A stretch of DNA of 64,000 nt from JANMDN01 sp031376285 (lineage in GTDB: Bacteria; Actinomycetota; Thermoleophilia; Miltoncostaeales; Miltoncostaeaceae), in assembly GCA_031376285.1 (NCBI GenBank), contig JANMDN010000013.1:62001-126000 (forward strand), read 5' to 3'. The notes under the pieces were generated by a model, which made no database searches, was not told the DNA's origin, and saw only the letters and a list, made by a program, of their open reading frames with translations. Position numbers and translations under genes: made by a program. This document shows positions 26,610 through 34,564 of this stretch, one piece after another (position 1 is the stretch's first letter; every line of letters starts with the position of its first letter).

Positions 26610-29095
26610 CCACAGCCGAGAGGGACCACCTCGCCCTGGGGGACGAGTTCGAGGCGCAGACGCGCCAGAAGCTCGTCGTCATCGGAAACGGCATGGCCGG
26701 AGCGCGCACCGTCGAGGAGATCCTCGCCCGCGGCGGCGGTGAGATGTTCAACATCACCGTCTTCGGTGATGAGCCGTACGGCAACTACAACCGGATCCTT
26801 CTCTCAGGTGTGCTCTCGGGCGAATCGGACGCGAGCGACATCTTTATCAACCCCCTCGACTGGTACACCGACAACGACATCGAGCTGCGCGCGGGCGCCC
26901 GCGTGAGCCACGTCGACCGTATCGCCCGCCTGGTCCACGCCGAGGACGGCACCTCGGTCGCCTACGACAAGCTGATCGTCGCCACGGGCAGTCGCCCGTT
27001 CATACCGCCGATCGACGGCGTCATGAACGGACACGGTCCGCGCCCTGGCATCTTCGTCTTCCGGACGATCGACGACTGCAACGCGATCGCGAACTACGCG
27101 CAGGGCTGCGCGCGGGCCGCGGTCATCGGCGGTGGGCTTCTCGGTCTCGAAGCCGCCCGGGGTCTCCTCACCCACGGCGTCGAGGTCCACGTGGTCGAAG
27201 CCGGGCCGCACCTCATGGGCCAGCAGCTCGACGCGCAGGGCGGGCGGATCCTCGCCCGGACACTTCGCGAGATGGGGATTGGGGTTCACTGCGGGAGCGC
27301 AACGGTCCAGGTCACCGGTGAGGACCGGATCACCGGCCTCGCGTTCAAGGACGGAACCCACCTCGAATGCGACATGGTCGTCGTCGCGGCGGGCATCCGC
27401 CCGAACGCTGAGCTCGCGGCGCAGTGTGGCCTCACCGTCGAGCGTGCGGTCGTCGTCGACGACCAGCTCCGCACCGAGGACCCAGACATCTACGCCGTCG
27501 GCGAATGCGCCCAGCACCGCAGCCAGGTCTACGGCCTCGTGGCCCCCCTCTGGGAGCAGGCCGAAGTCCTCGCCGATCACATCACCGGCACTGATACGTC
27601 TGCCGCCTACGAAGGTTCGAAGCTCGCGACCAAGCTCAAGGTGATGGGCGTCGAGCTGGCCGTCATGGGCCTCAAAGAGCCTGAGTCCGACGACGACGAG
27701 GTGCTCCAGTTCAGCGAACCCCATCGCGGGATCTACAAGACGGTCATCCTCCGCGACGGTGTGCTCGTAGGAGCAACCCTTCTCGGCGACGTCAGCAAGG
27801 TGTCGTTCCTGACCCAGGCGTTCGACAAGGGCACGCCGCTTCCCGATGACCGCCTCCAGCTCCTGTTTGACGTCGGTCCGCCTACGGCCGCGGTGAGCAT
27901 TGCCGACCTCCCCGACGACACCCAGATCTGCAATTGCAACGGCGTCAGCAAGGGGCAGATCGCGAGCTGCGTCTCGGGTGGCGCCGCGAGCGTCGGCGCC
28001 GTGATGAAAGCCACCCGCGCCGGAACCGGCTGCGGGTCGTGCAAGTCCCAGGTCATCGAGATCGTGGAACGGGCGGCAGGGGGAGACCTAGCGGAGGACC
28101 CCTCGGCCCACTACTACGTCCCGGGCGTCCCGATGCCAAAGGCAGCGCTTGTCGAGGCGATCCACCGCCTCGGACTGCGCTCCGCCTCAGAGGTGTTCGA
28201 GGCGCTCGCCGACGGCCGCGATGACCCGGCGAGCAAGATGGGGCTGACCTCCCTCCTACGCACGATCTGGGGCCCCGAGGATCTGGGCGACGAGCGCGAC
28301 GCCCGCTACATCAACGATCGCGTCCACGCCAACATCCAGCGTGACGGCACGTTTTCGGTTGTGCCGGGAATCTCCGGGGGTGTCACATCGGCCGATCAGC
28401 TGCGTCGCATCGCCGACGTCGCCGACAAGTACGAGGTGCCGATGATCAAGATCACCGGCGGTCAGCGGATCGACCTGCTCGGAATCACGAAAGAGAATCT
28501 CCCGCGGGTCTGGAAGGACCTCGGCATGCGGTCCGGTCACGCATATGGCAAGTCGTTTCGCACCGTCAAGTCGTGCGTCGGGACGGACTTCTGCCGCTTC
28601 GGCGTCGGCGACGCGATCGCGCTCGGCGTCGAGATGGAGGAGCGCTTCAAGGGAATCGAAGCCCCCGCGAAACTCAAGCTCGCGGTGGCCGGATGTCCTC
28701 GAAACTGCTCGGAGGCGATGGTCAAAGACATCGGGGCCGTTGCCGTGGAGGGTGGCCGCTGGGAGGTCTACATCGGAGGAGCCGCCGGGGCCACCGTGCG
28801 AAAGGGCGACGTCCTGTGCACGGTCGGCTCGCACGCGGAGGTGCTGACGATCACCGGCCGCTTCATGCAGTACTACCGCGAGAACGCCCGCTGGCTCGAA
28901 CGCACCTATGACTTCGTCCCTCGGATCGGCCTCGAAGAGCTACGAGCGATTGTGGTCGACGACCGCGACGGTATCGCGGCGCGCCTTGGCGCCGAGATGG
29001 CGCGCTCGATCGACGCGTACGTCGAGCCGTGGCAGACAGAGGCCGCCGAGCCGGCCACTGCGAACCAGTTCGCCGCCCCGATTGCGGTGGCATGA
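26606..29095 (+). CDS. nirB: Nitrite reductase large subunit NirB
   Basis: The 829-residue protein reduces nitrite to ammonium with NAD(P)H. Domains in order are: an FAD/NAD(P) oxidoreductase (residues ~10-410, with VVIGNGMAGARTVEEIL and AAVIGGGLLGLEAARGL), a BFD-like [2Fe-2S] domain (ICNCNGVSKGQI, GTGCGSCKSQV at ~430-490), and the sirohaem/[4Fe-4S] reductase domain (VKSCVGTDFCRFG and VAGCPRNCSEA). All expected cysteines are present. The GTG at 26606 overlaps the nitrate reductase stop, and its own stop overlaps nirD, so three subunits are translated in tandem. The length is normal for the family. Confidence 0.93.
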   Translation: MTTAERDHLALGDEFEAQTRQKLVVIGNGMAGARTVEEILARGGGEMFNITVFGDEPYGNYNRILLSGVLSGESDASDIFINPLDWYTDNDIELRAGARVSHVDRIARLVHAEDGTSVAYDKLIVATGSRPFIPPIDGVMNGHGPRPGIFVFRTIDDCNAIANYAQGCARAAVIGGGLLGLEAARGLLTHGVEVHVVEAGPHLMGQQLDAQGGRILARTLREMGIGVHCGSATVQVTGEDRITGLAFKDGTHLECDMVVVAAGIRPNAELAAQCGLTVERAVVVDDQLRTEDPDIYAVGECAQHRSQVYGLVAPLWEQAEVLADHITGTDTSAAYEGSKLATKLKVMGVELAVMGLKEPESDDDEVLQFSEPHRGIYKTVILRDGVLVGATLLGDVSKVSFLTQAFDKGTPLPDDRLQLLFDVGPPTAAVSIADLPDDTQICNCNGVSKGQIASCVSGGAASVGAVMKATRAGTGCGSCKSQVIEIVERAAGGDLAEDPSAHYYVPGVPMPKAALVEAIHRLGLRSASEVFEALADGRDDPASKMGLTSLLRTIWGPEDLGDERDARYINDRVHANIQRDGTFSVVPGISGGVTSADQLRRIADVADKYEVPMIKITGGQRIDLLGITKENLPRVWKDLGMRSGHAYGKSFRTVKSCVGTDFCRFGVGDAIALGVEMEERFKGIEAPAKLKLAVAGCPRNCSEAMVKDIGAVAVEGGRWEVYIGGAAGATVRKGDVLCTVGSHAEVLTITGRFMQYYRENARWLERTYDFVPRIGLEELRAIVVDDRDGIAARLGAEMARSIDAYVEPWQTEAAEPATANQFAAPIAVA

Positions 29096-29436
29096 TGAGT
29101 CCCACCGAAAGCCTTGTCGAGTACTCACTTGGATCAGTCGAGCAGATTCCGCTCGGCGAGGGCCGCGCGTTTCAGGTCGCAGGTCACGACGTTGCCGTGT
29201 TCCGGCTGCGGGGAGGCGGGATTGCCACAACCCAAGCCCAGTGCCCACACCGGGCAGGACCCCTCGCCGACGGCATCGTCGGGCTTGATTCGATCGTCTG
29301 CCCACTGCACGCCTGGCGTCTCTCGTTTGCGACCGGTGCGGCCGAGGTGGGGGATTGCGGCATCGTCGTCTACCCAAGTCGCCTCGACGACGATGGCGAG
29401 ATCCTCGTGGCGCTCACGGCGGCCTCGGAGGGCTGA
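29092..29436 (+). CDS. nirD: Nitrite reductase small subunit NirD (Rieske)
   Basis: The 114-residue product has a Rieske-type [2Fe-2S] binding pair, CPHRAG and CPLHAWR, as in the classic C-x-H/C-x2-H motif (CPH and CPLH). NirD partners NirB. The start is ATG 29092, which overlaps the nirB stop, or the adjacent ATG at 29095; the frame is open further upstream but only opposite nirB coding sequence. Confidence 0.88.
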   Translation: MMSPTESLVEYSLGSVEQIPLGEGRAFQVAGHDVAVFRLRGGGIATTQAQCPHRAGPLADGIVGLDSIVCPLHAWRLSFATGAAEVGDCGIVVYPSRLDDDGEILVALTAASEG

Positions 29437-29475
29437 CGGCGCGAATCGAGTGATCCGGCTTGGTACGTTCCGGGC

Positions 29476-29850
29476 ATGACAAACACAAAGCCATCCATTG
29501 ACGTTCCCGCCGGCGATCCTCCCGGAGCCCTCGAGACCCTCGACCTCGTCGTCGGCTCGGGAGACGAGGCGACCGCCGGCCAGACCGTAGAAGTGCACTA
29601 CGTCGGTGTCTCGTGGTCGACGGGAACCCAGTTCGACGCATCGTGGGACCGTAGAGAGACCTTCAAATTCGGGTTGGGCAAAGGCCAGGTCATCCAAGGT
29701 TGGGACGACGGCGTCGCAGGAATGCGCGTTGGCGGCCGCAGGCAGCTCACGATCCCACCGCACCTCGGCTACGGCAGGCAGGGCGCCGGGGGAGTCATCA
29801 AGCCGCACGAGACGCTGATCTTCGTGGTCGACCTGGTCGGACTTCGCTGA
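29476..29850 (+). CDS. FKBP-type peptidyl-prolyl isomerase
   Basis: The 124-residue protein is a single FKBP domain: AGQTVEVHYVGVSWSTGTQF, FDASWDRRETFKFGLGKGQV, IQGWDDGVAGMRVGGRRQL, IPPHLGYGRQGAGGVI and the terminal TLIFVVDLVGL. It catalyses cis-trans isomerisation of prolyl bonds. No signal peptide is visible, so it probably acts in the cytoplasm. It follows nirD by 39 bases on the same strand and may be read from the same transcript. Confidence 0.92.
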   Translation: MTNTKPSIDVPAGDPPGALETLDLVVGSGDEATAGQTVEVHYVGVSWSTGTQFDASWDRRETFKFGLGKGQVIQGWDDGVAGMRVGGRRQLTIPPHLGYGRQGAGGVIKPHETLIFVVDLVGLR

Positions 29851-30033
29851 GCGTACCCGGGGTTTTACCTCCCAGGGGAATCTCCGCAAGTCGCCAGTCT
29901 TGACATCGTCGGGCGGTTCGTAGAACGTCGCGCAGCAGGGCTGGCTGATTGGCCGGCCCAGACGTGAATCGCTCCGGGGTGCCTTGAGAGCTGTTTCGAG
30001 GTCGTTCGCGGAGCCCCAATGGAAGGGGAACTC

Positions 30034-30744
30034 GTGTCCAGTTTCTGGAACCGACGTCCATCGCCCTCGATGGTCGTTTCCTTGGTGGCGCTTGCCGTTG
30101 CGAGCGCCGGAGGCGCGACCGCGGCGAGCCTCGTCATCACCGGCAAGCAGGTCAAGAACGGCTCCCTCACGGGGGCTGACATCAAGGACAAGTCGCTCAC
30201 CGCGAAGGACATCAAGGGAGCGGCTGGCCCACAGGGCCTTCAGGGCGCGGCCGGCGTTGCCGGGGCTGCCGGACCCCAGGGCGTTCCCGGATCGTCGATC
30301 TTTGACGCGGCCGTCCCAACCGGGAAGACCATTCGCGGGATCTGGGGTGGGGAGTTCACGGCAGGCGCCGCGAACCAGCGCTTTATCGGGAGCGTCTCAT
30401 TCCCGATCGCGGTTCCGGTGGCACTCGAGAGCGCCACGGTGCGCTTCGGCGTTCAGGGTGTGAACGGGCTCGCGAACGCCACAATCCAAGGCGCGACGTC
30501 CGATCTCCGAGAGAACGCGGCGTGCGCCGGGAACTTCCGCGACCCGACCGCGCCGGCCGGCGTGCTGTGCGCCTACGTCAGGGAAGCAACCGTCGACAAC
30601 GTCGAGCCAAACAGTGGCATCGTCTCGCAGGTCGACAACCTCGTCGGCTCACCGGCCAGCCGCTACGGCTTCCAGTGGTTTTACCAGTCGACGATCGCCG
30701 GACGCTCCCGACTCGAGGGCACCTGGGCCTACACGGCTCCGTAG
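30034..30744 (+). CDS. Collagen-like exported protein
   Basis: I use GTG 30034 because GGAAGGGGA lies just upstream; ATG 30019 is an alternative that would place that ribosome site inside the gene. A hydrophobic export segment (MVVSLVALAVASAGGATAAS) leads to the motif KQVKNGSLTGADIKDKSLTA, then a short collagen-like run of Gly-x-y triplets (GPQGLQGAAGVAGAAGPQGV) and a C-terminal beta-rich domain of about 140 residues. The same layout is common in Thermoleophilia surface proteins of unknown role. A convergent collagen-like gene follows. Confidence 0.75.
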   Translation: MSSFWNRRPSPSMVVSLVALAVASAGGATAASLVITGKQVKNGSLTGADIKDKSLTAKDIKGAAGPQGLQGAAGVAGAAGPQGVPGSSIFDAAVPTGKTIRGIWGGEFTAGAANQRFIGSVSFPIAVPVALESATVRFGVQGVNGLANATIQGATSDLRENAACAGNFRDPTAPAGVLCAYVREATVDNVEPNSGIVSQVDNLVGSPASRYGFQWFYQSTIAGRSRLEGTWAYTAP

Positions 30745-30788
30745 GCAAGGGTTTGCCGGCCGGGCTCGCTCGTCGAGCCCGGCCGGGG

Positions 30789-31385
30789 CTATCCGAGAAC
30801 GACCGGCTGAGCGGCGGCGGGGCGCTTGGCTCGGGCGGCCTTCGCGGCCTTCCTCCAGCGCTTCGCCTCGGCGCGCGCCTTGACGAGCTGACGGCGCAGG
30901 TCCGCAAGTTCGCTTGTCGCCGGCGCGGCCGATTGAATGGTGACGCCGGGCGCGCCCGAAGCACCCGTCGCGCCGGGAGCCCCTGCGGGGCCGGCCGGAC
31001 CTGACGGCCCGATCGGGCCAGACGGGCCTGGCTTGGCGACGTCGGTTCCCGGGGCGCAGGCGAGACGCGGCCAGTAGCTGACCATCGCAACGGCCTTCCC
31101 GGCCTTGTCGACGATGGCCCCGCCGACGACCGGCAGGGGCGTCCCGCCCGCGTCGACCAGGCGTCCATCCACCAAGCGGGCCTCGACACCGGCAACGGCG
31201 TAGCTCCCCACGGCGCTCGGCAAGATCTCCGCGCCGGTGGCGAGGTTCAGGACGAACTGTCGTGCGTCGACGATCACGCACGGGCGTTCGGTCCACCCGA
31301 CGGGGAGCGGGTTCGCCATGGCGGAGGGTGCGGTCGCGGCGAGTACGGCAAGCGACAGGGCGGCGATCAGGGCACGGGGCTGCAT
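30789..31385 (-). CDS. Second collagen-like exported protein
   Basis: ATG 31385 has an AAGGAG site and opens on a signal peptide (LIAALSLAVLAATAPSAMAN). Residues about 25-115 are a globular domain; then comes a Gly-x-y run (KPGPSGPIGPSGPAGPAGAP) and a C-terminal alanine/lysine/arginine-rich helix (LRRQLVKARAEAKRWRKAAK). The order of domains is reversed relative to its convergent neighbour at 30034-30744, where the collagen-like part comes first. Function unknown, probably at the cell surface. Confidence 0.72.
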   Translation of the reverse strand: MQPRALIAALSLAVLAATAPSAMANPLPVGWTERPCVIVDARQFVLNLATGAEILPSAVGSYAVAGVEARLVDGRLVDAGGTPLPVVGGAIVDKAGKAVAMVSYWPRLACAPGTDVAKPGPSGPIGPSGPAGPAGAPGATGASGAPGVTIQSAAPATSELADLRRQLVKARAEAKRWRKAAKAARAKRPAAAQPVVLG

Positions 31386-31471
31386 CGTTGACTCCTTCGG
31401 GGCGTTGGCTCTGCCCTGAGGGAGTACGCGCACCGGCACTTGATACGCCGGGGCGGCAATAGACTTGCGAG

Positions 31472-32395
31472 GTGAGCCAGATCTTGGTGATGGGGGCGGG
31501 TGCGGTGGGGAGCTACTACGGGGCGCTCCTTGCCCGCGTTGGGCATAAGGTCACCCTCGTGGCACGCGGCGCGCACCTTGAGGCGCTGCGGCGGGCCGGT
31601 CAGGTTGCGGTCGTCGAGCCTGACGGGACGCGCTGGTCGGTCGAGGTCCGCGCGACCGAAACGCCCCACCCGACTGATCTCGTGGTGATCACGACCAAGT
31701 GGCATCAGACCCCGGACGCCGCCGCGGCGCTGGCACCCGCCATCGACCCGGCGACGCCGGTTGTCATCCTTCAGAACGGCGTCGACCACGTTGCCCGCAC
31801 CCGTTACGTGCTCGGAGACGGACGGACACTTGGCGCGCTCGCGTTTGTCGGGTGTCGCATCGACGACCCGGGTGTGGTGATCCACCAGGCTGAGGGTCGC
31901 GTCACGATCGGCGATCCTGCCGGCGGTGTTACCCCGCTCCTCGAACGGGTTTCAGAGACGCTGCGGACGGCCTGGGAACTGATCATGGTCGACGACATCG
32001 AGCACGCCCAGTGGCACAAGCTGCTCTGGAACGCGGGCTTCAACGCGCTCTGCGCGGTCACGGGCGCGACCGCCGGTGAGGCGCTCAATCACCCGGCGAG
32101 CGCCGGCCTGGTTCGCGAGGCGATGGACGAGGTTGTCGCGGTGGCGGCCGTGCGGGGGATCGTGCTGACCGAGGAGGATCGCGCCGAGATGCTGCACCCG
32201 TACCCAGAACTCGATGGATACCGACCGTCAACCGCGCAAGATCTGGAACGCGGCCGGCCGCTCGAACGGGCCGCGATCGGCGGCTTCGTGACCGAGGAGG
32301 GAAGGCGTCTCGGAGTGCCGACACCCGTGAACCGAGTGCTCGACGAGCTACTGCAACTTCAGGAAGCGCGGGCTCTCAGGGCGTCGAAACGTTGA
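31472..32395 (+). CDS. Ketopantoate-reductase-like (ApbA/PanE) enzyme
   Basis: The 307-residue protein has an N-terminal NADPH-binding Rossmann motif (ILVMGAGAVGSYYGALLARVG), VILQNGVDH in the middle, and the C-terminal helical domain with WHKLLWNAGFNALCAVTGAT, whose Lys and Asn are the expected catalytic residues, and RPLERAAIGG near the end. PanE reduces 2-dehydropantoate in coenzyme A synthesis. The ApbA family also holds other 2-oxo-acid reductases, so the exact substrate is not certain. It converges on the alcohol dehydrogenase gene with a 20-base overlap. Confidence 0.85.
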   Translation: MSQILVMGAGAVGSYYGALLARVGHKVTLVARGAHLEALRRAGQVAVVEPDGTRWSVEVRATETPHPTDLVVITTKWHQTPDAAAALAPAIDPATPVVILQNGVDHVARTRYVLGDGRTLGALAFVGCRIDDPGVVIHQAEGRVTIGDPAGGVTPLLERVSETLRTAWELIMVDDIEHAQWHKLLWNAGFNALCAVTGATAGEALNHPASAGLVREAMDEVVAVAAVRGIVLTEEDRAEMLHPYPELDGYRPSTAQDLERGRPLERAAIGGFVTEEGRRLGVPTPVNRVLDELLQLQEARALRASKR

Positions 32396-33422
32396 TGAGC
32401 GTCTTGACTGAGCGCCGCTCGTCCATGGCCTTGTAGCCGTCGAGGACCTCGTCGAGGCTGACGACGTTGTCCATGACGGGCGACGGGTCGAGCTTGCCGG
32501 CGAGGACGTCGGCGAGGAGCTCCGGCATGTAGGTCCGAGCCGGGGCGACGCCACCGACAACGCTGACGTTCTTGCCGTACATCTCCATGCGATTCACCTC
32601 GTTCCCATATGGAACGCCGACGTAGCCGATGGTCCCACCTGGTCGCGCCGCGGCGATCGCGAGGTTGAGCGACGAGTCCGTTCCCACACACTCAAGGACC
32701 GAGCGCGCGCCGGATCCTGTGGCTTCCATGACGTGCGCGACGGCCGCCTTGTCATCTCCTGAGACGACATCGGTCGCGCCGAAGGTCGTTGCGATGGCGA
32801 GCCGGTCGGTGTGGTGGCCGATGGCGATGATCCGCTCCGCGCCGAGGCGCTTGGCGGCCATGACGGCGCACAGGCCGACGGCCCCGTCGCCGATGACGAC
32901 GGCGGTTGATCCTGGACCGACTCCGGCCGAGATGGCGGCGTGGTGCCCGGTGCAGAGGACATCGGTGAGGGGAGCCATCCGGCGGGCAAGGACGTCGTCT
33001 GAGAGGTCGACGTCCTTGGGGAGGGCGACGAGTGTGGCGTCGGCGAAGGGAACGCGAACGGCCTCACCCTGGCCACCGTCGTTGACGCCGCCCCAGTAGC
33101 CGACGTTCTCGCACGAGGTGGTGAGCCCTTCGGCGCAGAAGGCGCACTTGCCGTCGGAGAACGCGAAAGGGGAGAGGACCATGTCGCCGACCTTCAGTGT
33201 GGCGACGTCGGCGCCGACGGCCTCGATGACGCCCATGAACTCATGGCCGGTCCGGCCGGGCCGCCCGTAGATCTCGATCTGCCCGCGGTACGGCCAGAGG
33301 TCACTGCCGCAGATGCAGGCGTGGGTGACACGGACAATGGCGTCTGTGGGCTCGCGGACAATGGCGTCGGGAACGTCCTCGACGCGGATGTCGCGGGGCC
33401 CGTGGTAAACGGAGGCTTTCAT
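32376..33422 (-). CDS. Zinc-dependent alcohol dehydrogenase
   Basis: This 348-residue medium-chain dehydrogenase has the catalytic zinc residues in CICGSDLWPYRG and GRTGHEFMGV, a structural-zinc lobe with three cysteines (GKCAFCAEGLTTSCENVG), and an NAD(P)-binding motif (AVVIGDGAVGLCAVMAAKRL). The substrate is unknown; similar enzymes act on alcohols or formaldehyde. ATG 33422 is used. The 3' end overlaps the ketopantoate-reductase-like gene by 20 bases on the other strand. Confidence 0.9.
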   Translation of the reverse strand: MKASVYHGPRDIRVEDVPDAIVREPTDAIVRVTHACICGSDLWPYRGQIEIYGRPGRTGHEFMGVIEAVGADVATLKVGDMVLSPFAFSDGKCAFCAEGLTTSCENVGYWGGVNDGGQGEAVRVPFADATLVALPKDVDLSDDVLARRMAPLTDVLCTGHHAAISAGVGPGSTAVVIGDGAVGLCAVMAAKRLGAERIIAIGHHTDRLAIATTFGATDVVSGDDKAAVAHVMEATGSGARSVLECVGTDSSLNLAIAAARPGGTIGYVGVPYGNEVNRMEMYGKNVSVVGGVAPARTYMPELLADVLAGKLDPSPVMDNVVSLDEVLDGYKAMDERRSVKTLINVSTP

Positions 33423-33543
33423 GGGGGGAAGCCTACGGCGCCGACCGCCGGAGTGCTGTCTGTTCCGATCGCAGGCCGTTCGGCGGCAACCAAGGGGACG
33501 AGGAAGCTCGATGAGATTCGTTGGCGACGCCAGGGAATAGCCG

Positions 33544-33899
33544 TTGAACGCGCCGCGCCGGACGCTGCGGTGGAGGGACTACAGGACGGCGTCCGGGCGA
33601 TCCCCTGTAGGCGAGTTCCTCGGTGAACTCGACGACATCGACGCGGCGGAGATCGCTGCGGCGATGAAGGATGTAGCCGACGCGGGCATGATGGCCGGCC
33701 GAAAGCTTCGTGGCGACATTTGGGAGGTTCGCGCTCCCGGCAAGAACGTCACGTACAGAGTTCTTTTCGCGCCTGAAGGATCTCGTGACACGTCCTGCTC
33801 GCGCTGGCAGCGTTCAAGAAAAAGACCCAGAAGACTCCACCGAGCGTCATCGAACTCGCGGAATCCCGCCTTCGTGACTGGCGAGAGCGAGCTCGCTAG
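33544..33899 (+). pseudogene. Gp49/HigB-like toxin, one frameshift
   Basis: The first 80 codons encode RWRDYRTASGRSPVGEFL, AAAMKDVADAGMMAGRKLRG and DIWEVRAPGKNVTYRVLFAP, a clear match to phage Gp49-like HigB toxins of the RelE superfamily. Near 33780-33790 one base, probably a G, is missing. The second frame then continues the protein exactly: HVLLALAAFKKKTQKTPPSV and ESRLRDWRERAR, stop TAG 33897-33899. A one-base repair would give a normal ~118-residue toxin. The stop overlaps the stop of the antitoxin on the other strand within CTAG. The loss suggests an inactivated toxin, although a sequence error at this base is possible. Confidence 0.78.
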
Positions 33900-34207
33900 G
33901 CCGGACGGTTGTTCAGCTCCGAGCTGAAGATCACTTCGAGACTGATTCGACCGCCAAGGGCAGCAGCAAGGCGTTCCAGAGTCGACAGCCGAATGTCTCC
34001 TTCGCCTTTCTCAAGGCGAGCGATTGTCGATTGCGACGTTTCAAGCACGGCTGCCAACGCTGCCTGTGAAAGACCGAGCGCGCGGCGGCGTTCCAAAAGG
34101 GTACGAGCCATCTCCCGGCGAAGCAACGCCCGATTGACCATTAGCGGGAACGACGAATTCTGACGTTCGCGATCCGCGATGAACTCGTCGAGGAAGTCCT
34201 TATCCAA
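33896..34207 (-). CDS. XRE-family antitoxin
   Basis: The 103-residue protein has a C-terminal helix-turn-helix of the XRE/HigA type (ALGLSQAALAAVLETSQSTI and ARLEKGEGDIRLSTLERLAA). TTG 34207 is the start because AAGGAGG lies seven bases upstream. It would bind and neutralise the adjacent toxin and repress its own promoter; a perfect inverted repeat at 34249-34268 is the likely operator. The unusual point is orientation: the toxin gene is convergent, tail to tail, not in the same operon. The antitoxin is intact while the toxin is broken. Confidence 0.85.
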   Translation of the reverse strand: MDKDFLDEFIADRERQNSSFPLMVNRALLRREMARTLLERRRALGLSQAALAAVLETSQSTIARLEKGEGDIRLSTLERLAAALGGRISLEVIFSSELNNRPA

Positions 34208-34564
34208 GCGTTGACCTCCTTGCTGCGTCCGGACCGTCTATCCGTTGAGTATCTCACAAAAGAGATACGGCGTCCAGCTTGCTCGCAGGAGCCTTGAACT
34301 TGGGGGCATCCTGCCCCTGTTGAGGGACGGGGGCGTCCGGCCCCTGGGCAGTCAGACCTTGAGTTCGAGCGCCTCCGGGGCATCACATTCAGACCCTGCG
34401 TTCGAGCACCTGTCTTGTTCTTGCGAGCCGGGGTATCGAGGTGGAGACCGAGGCGAGGATCTACGGCGGCCAACTGACTACGTCCGGCCCCTGGTTGGGG
34501 TCGGAGCGTGCGTTCGATCTGCGGTGTAAGTCTCGGACCGTAGAGGGAGCCTTGGTTCCGGCGG
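34208..34564. other. Intergenic region holding the antitoxin operator
   Basis: This 357-base stretch has the antitoxin promoter and operator near its left end. The rest shows C-rich and G-rich runs (GGGGGCATCCTGCCCC is a partial dyad near 34300) but no supported gene. Confidence 0.4.
34249..34268 (-). promoter_or_regulatory. Operator-like inverted repeat upstream of antitoxin
   Basis: GTATCTC (34249-34255) and GAGATAC (34262-34268) form a perfect 7-bp inverted repeat around ACAAAA. It lies about 42 bases before the antitoxin start, the usual position for self-repression by an XRE antitoxin. Confidence 0.65.
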
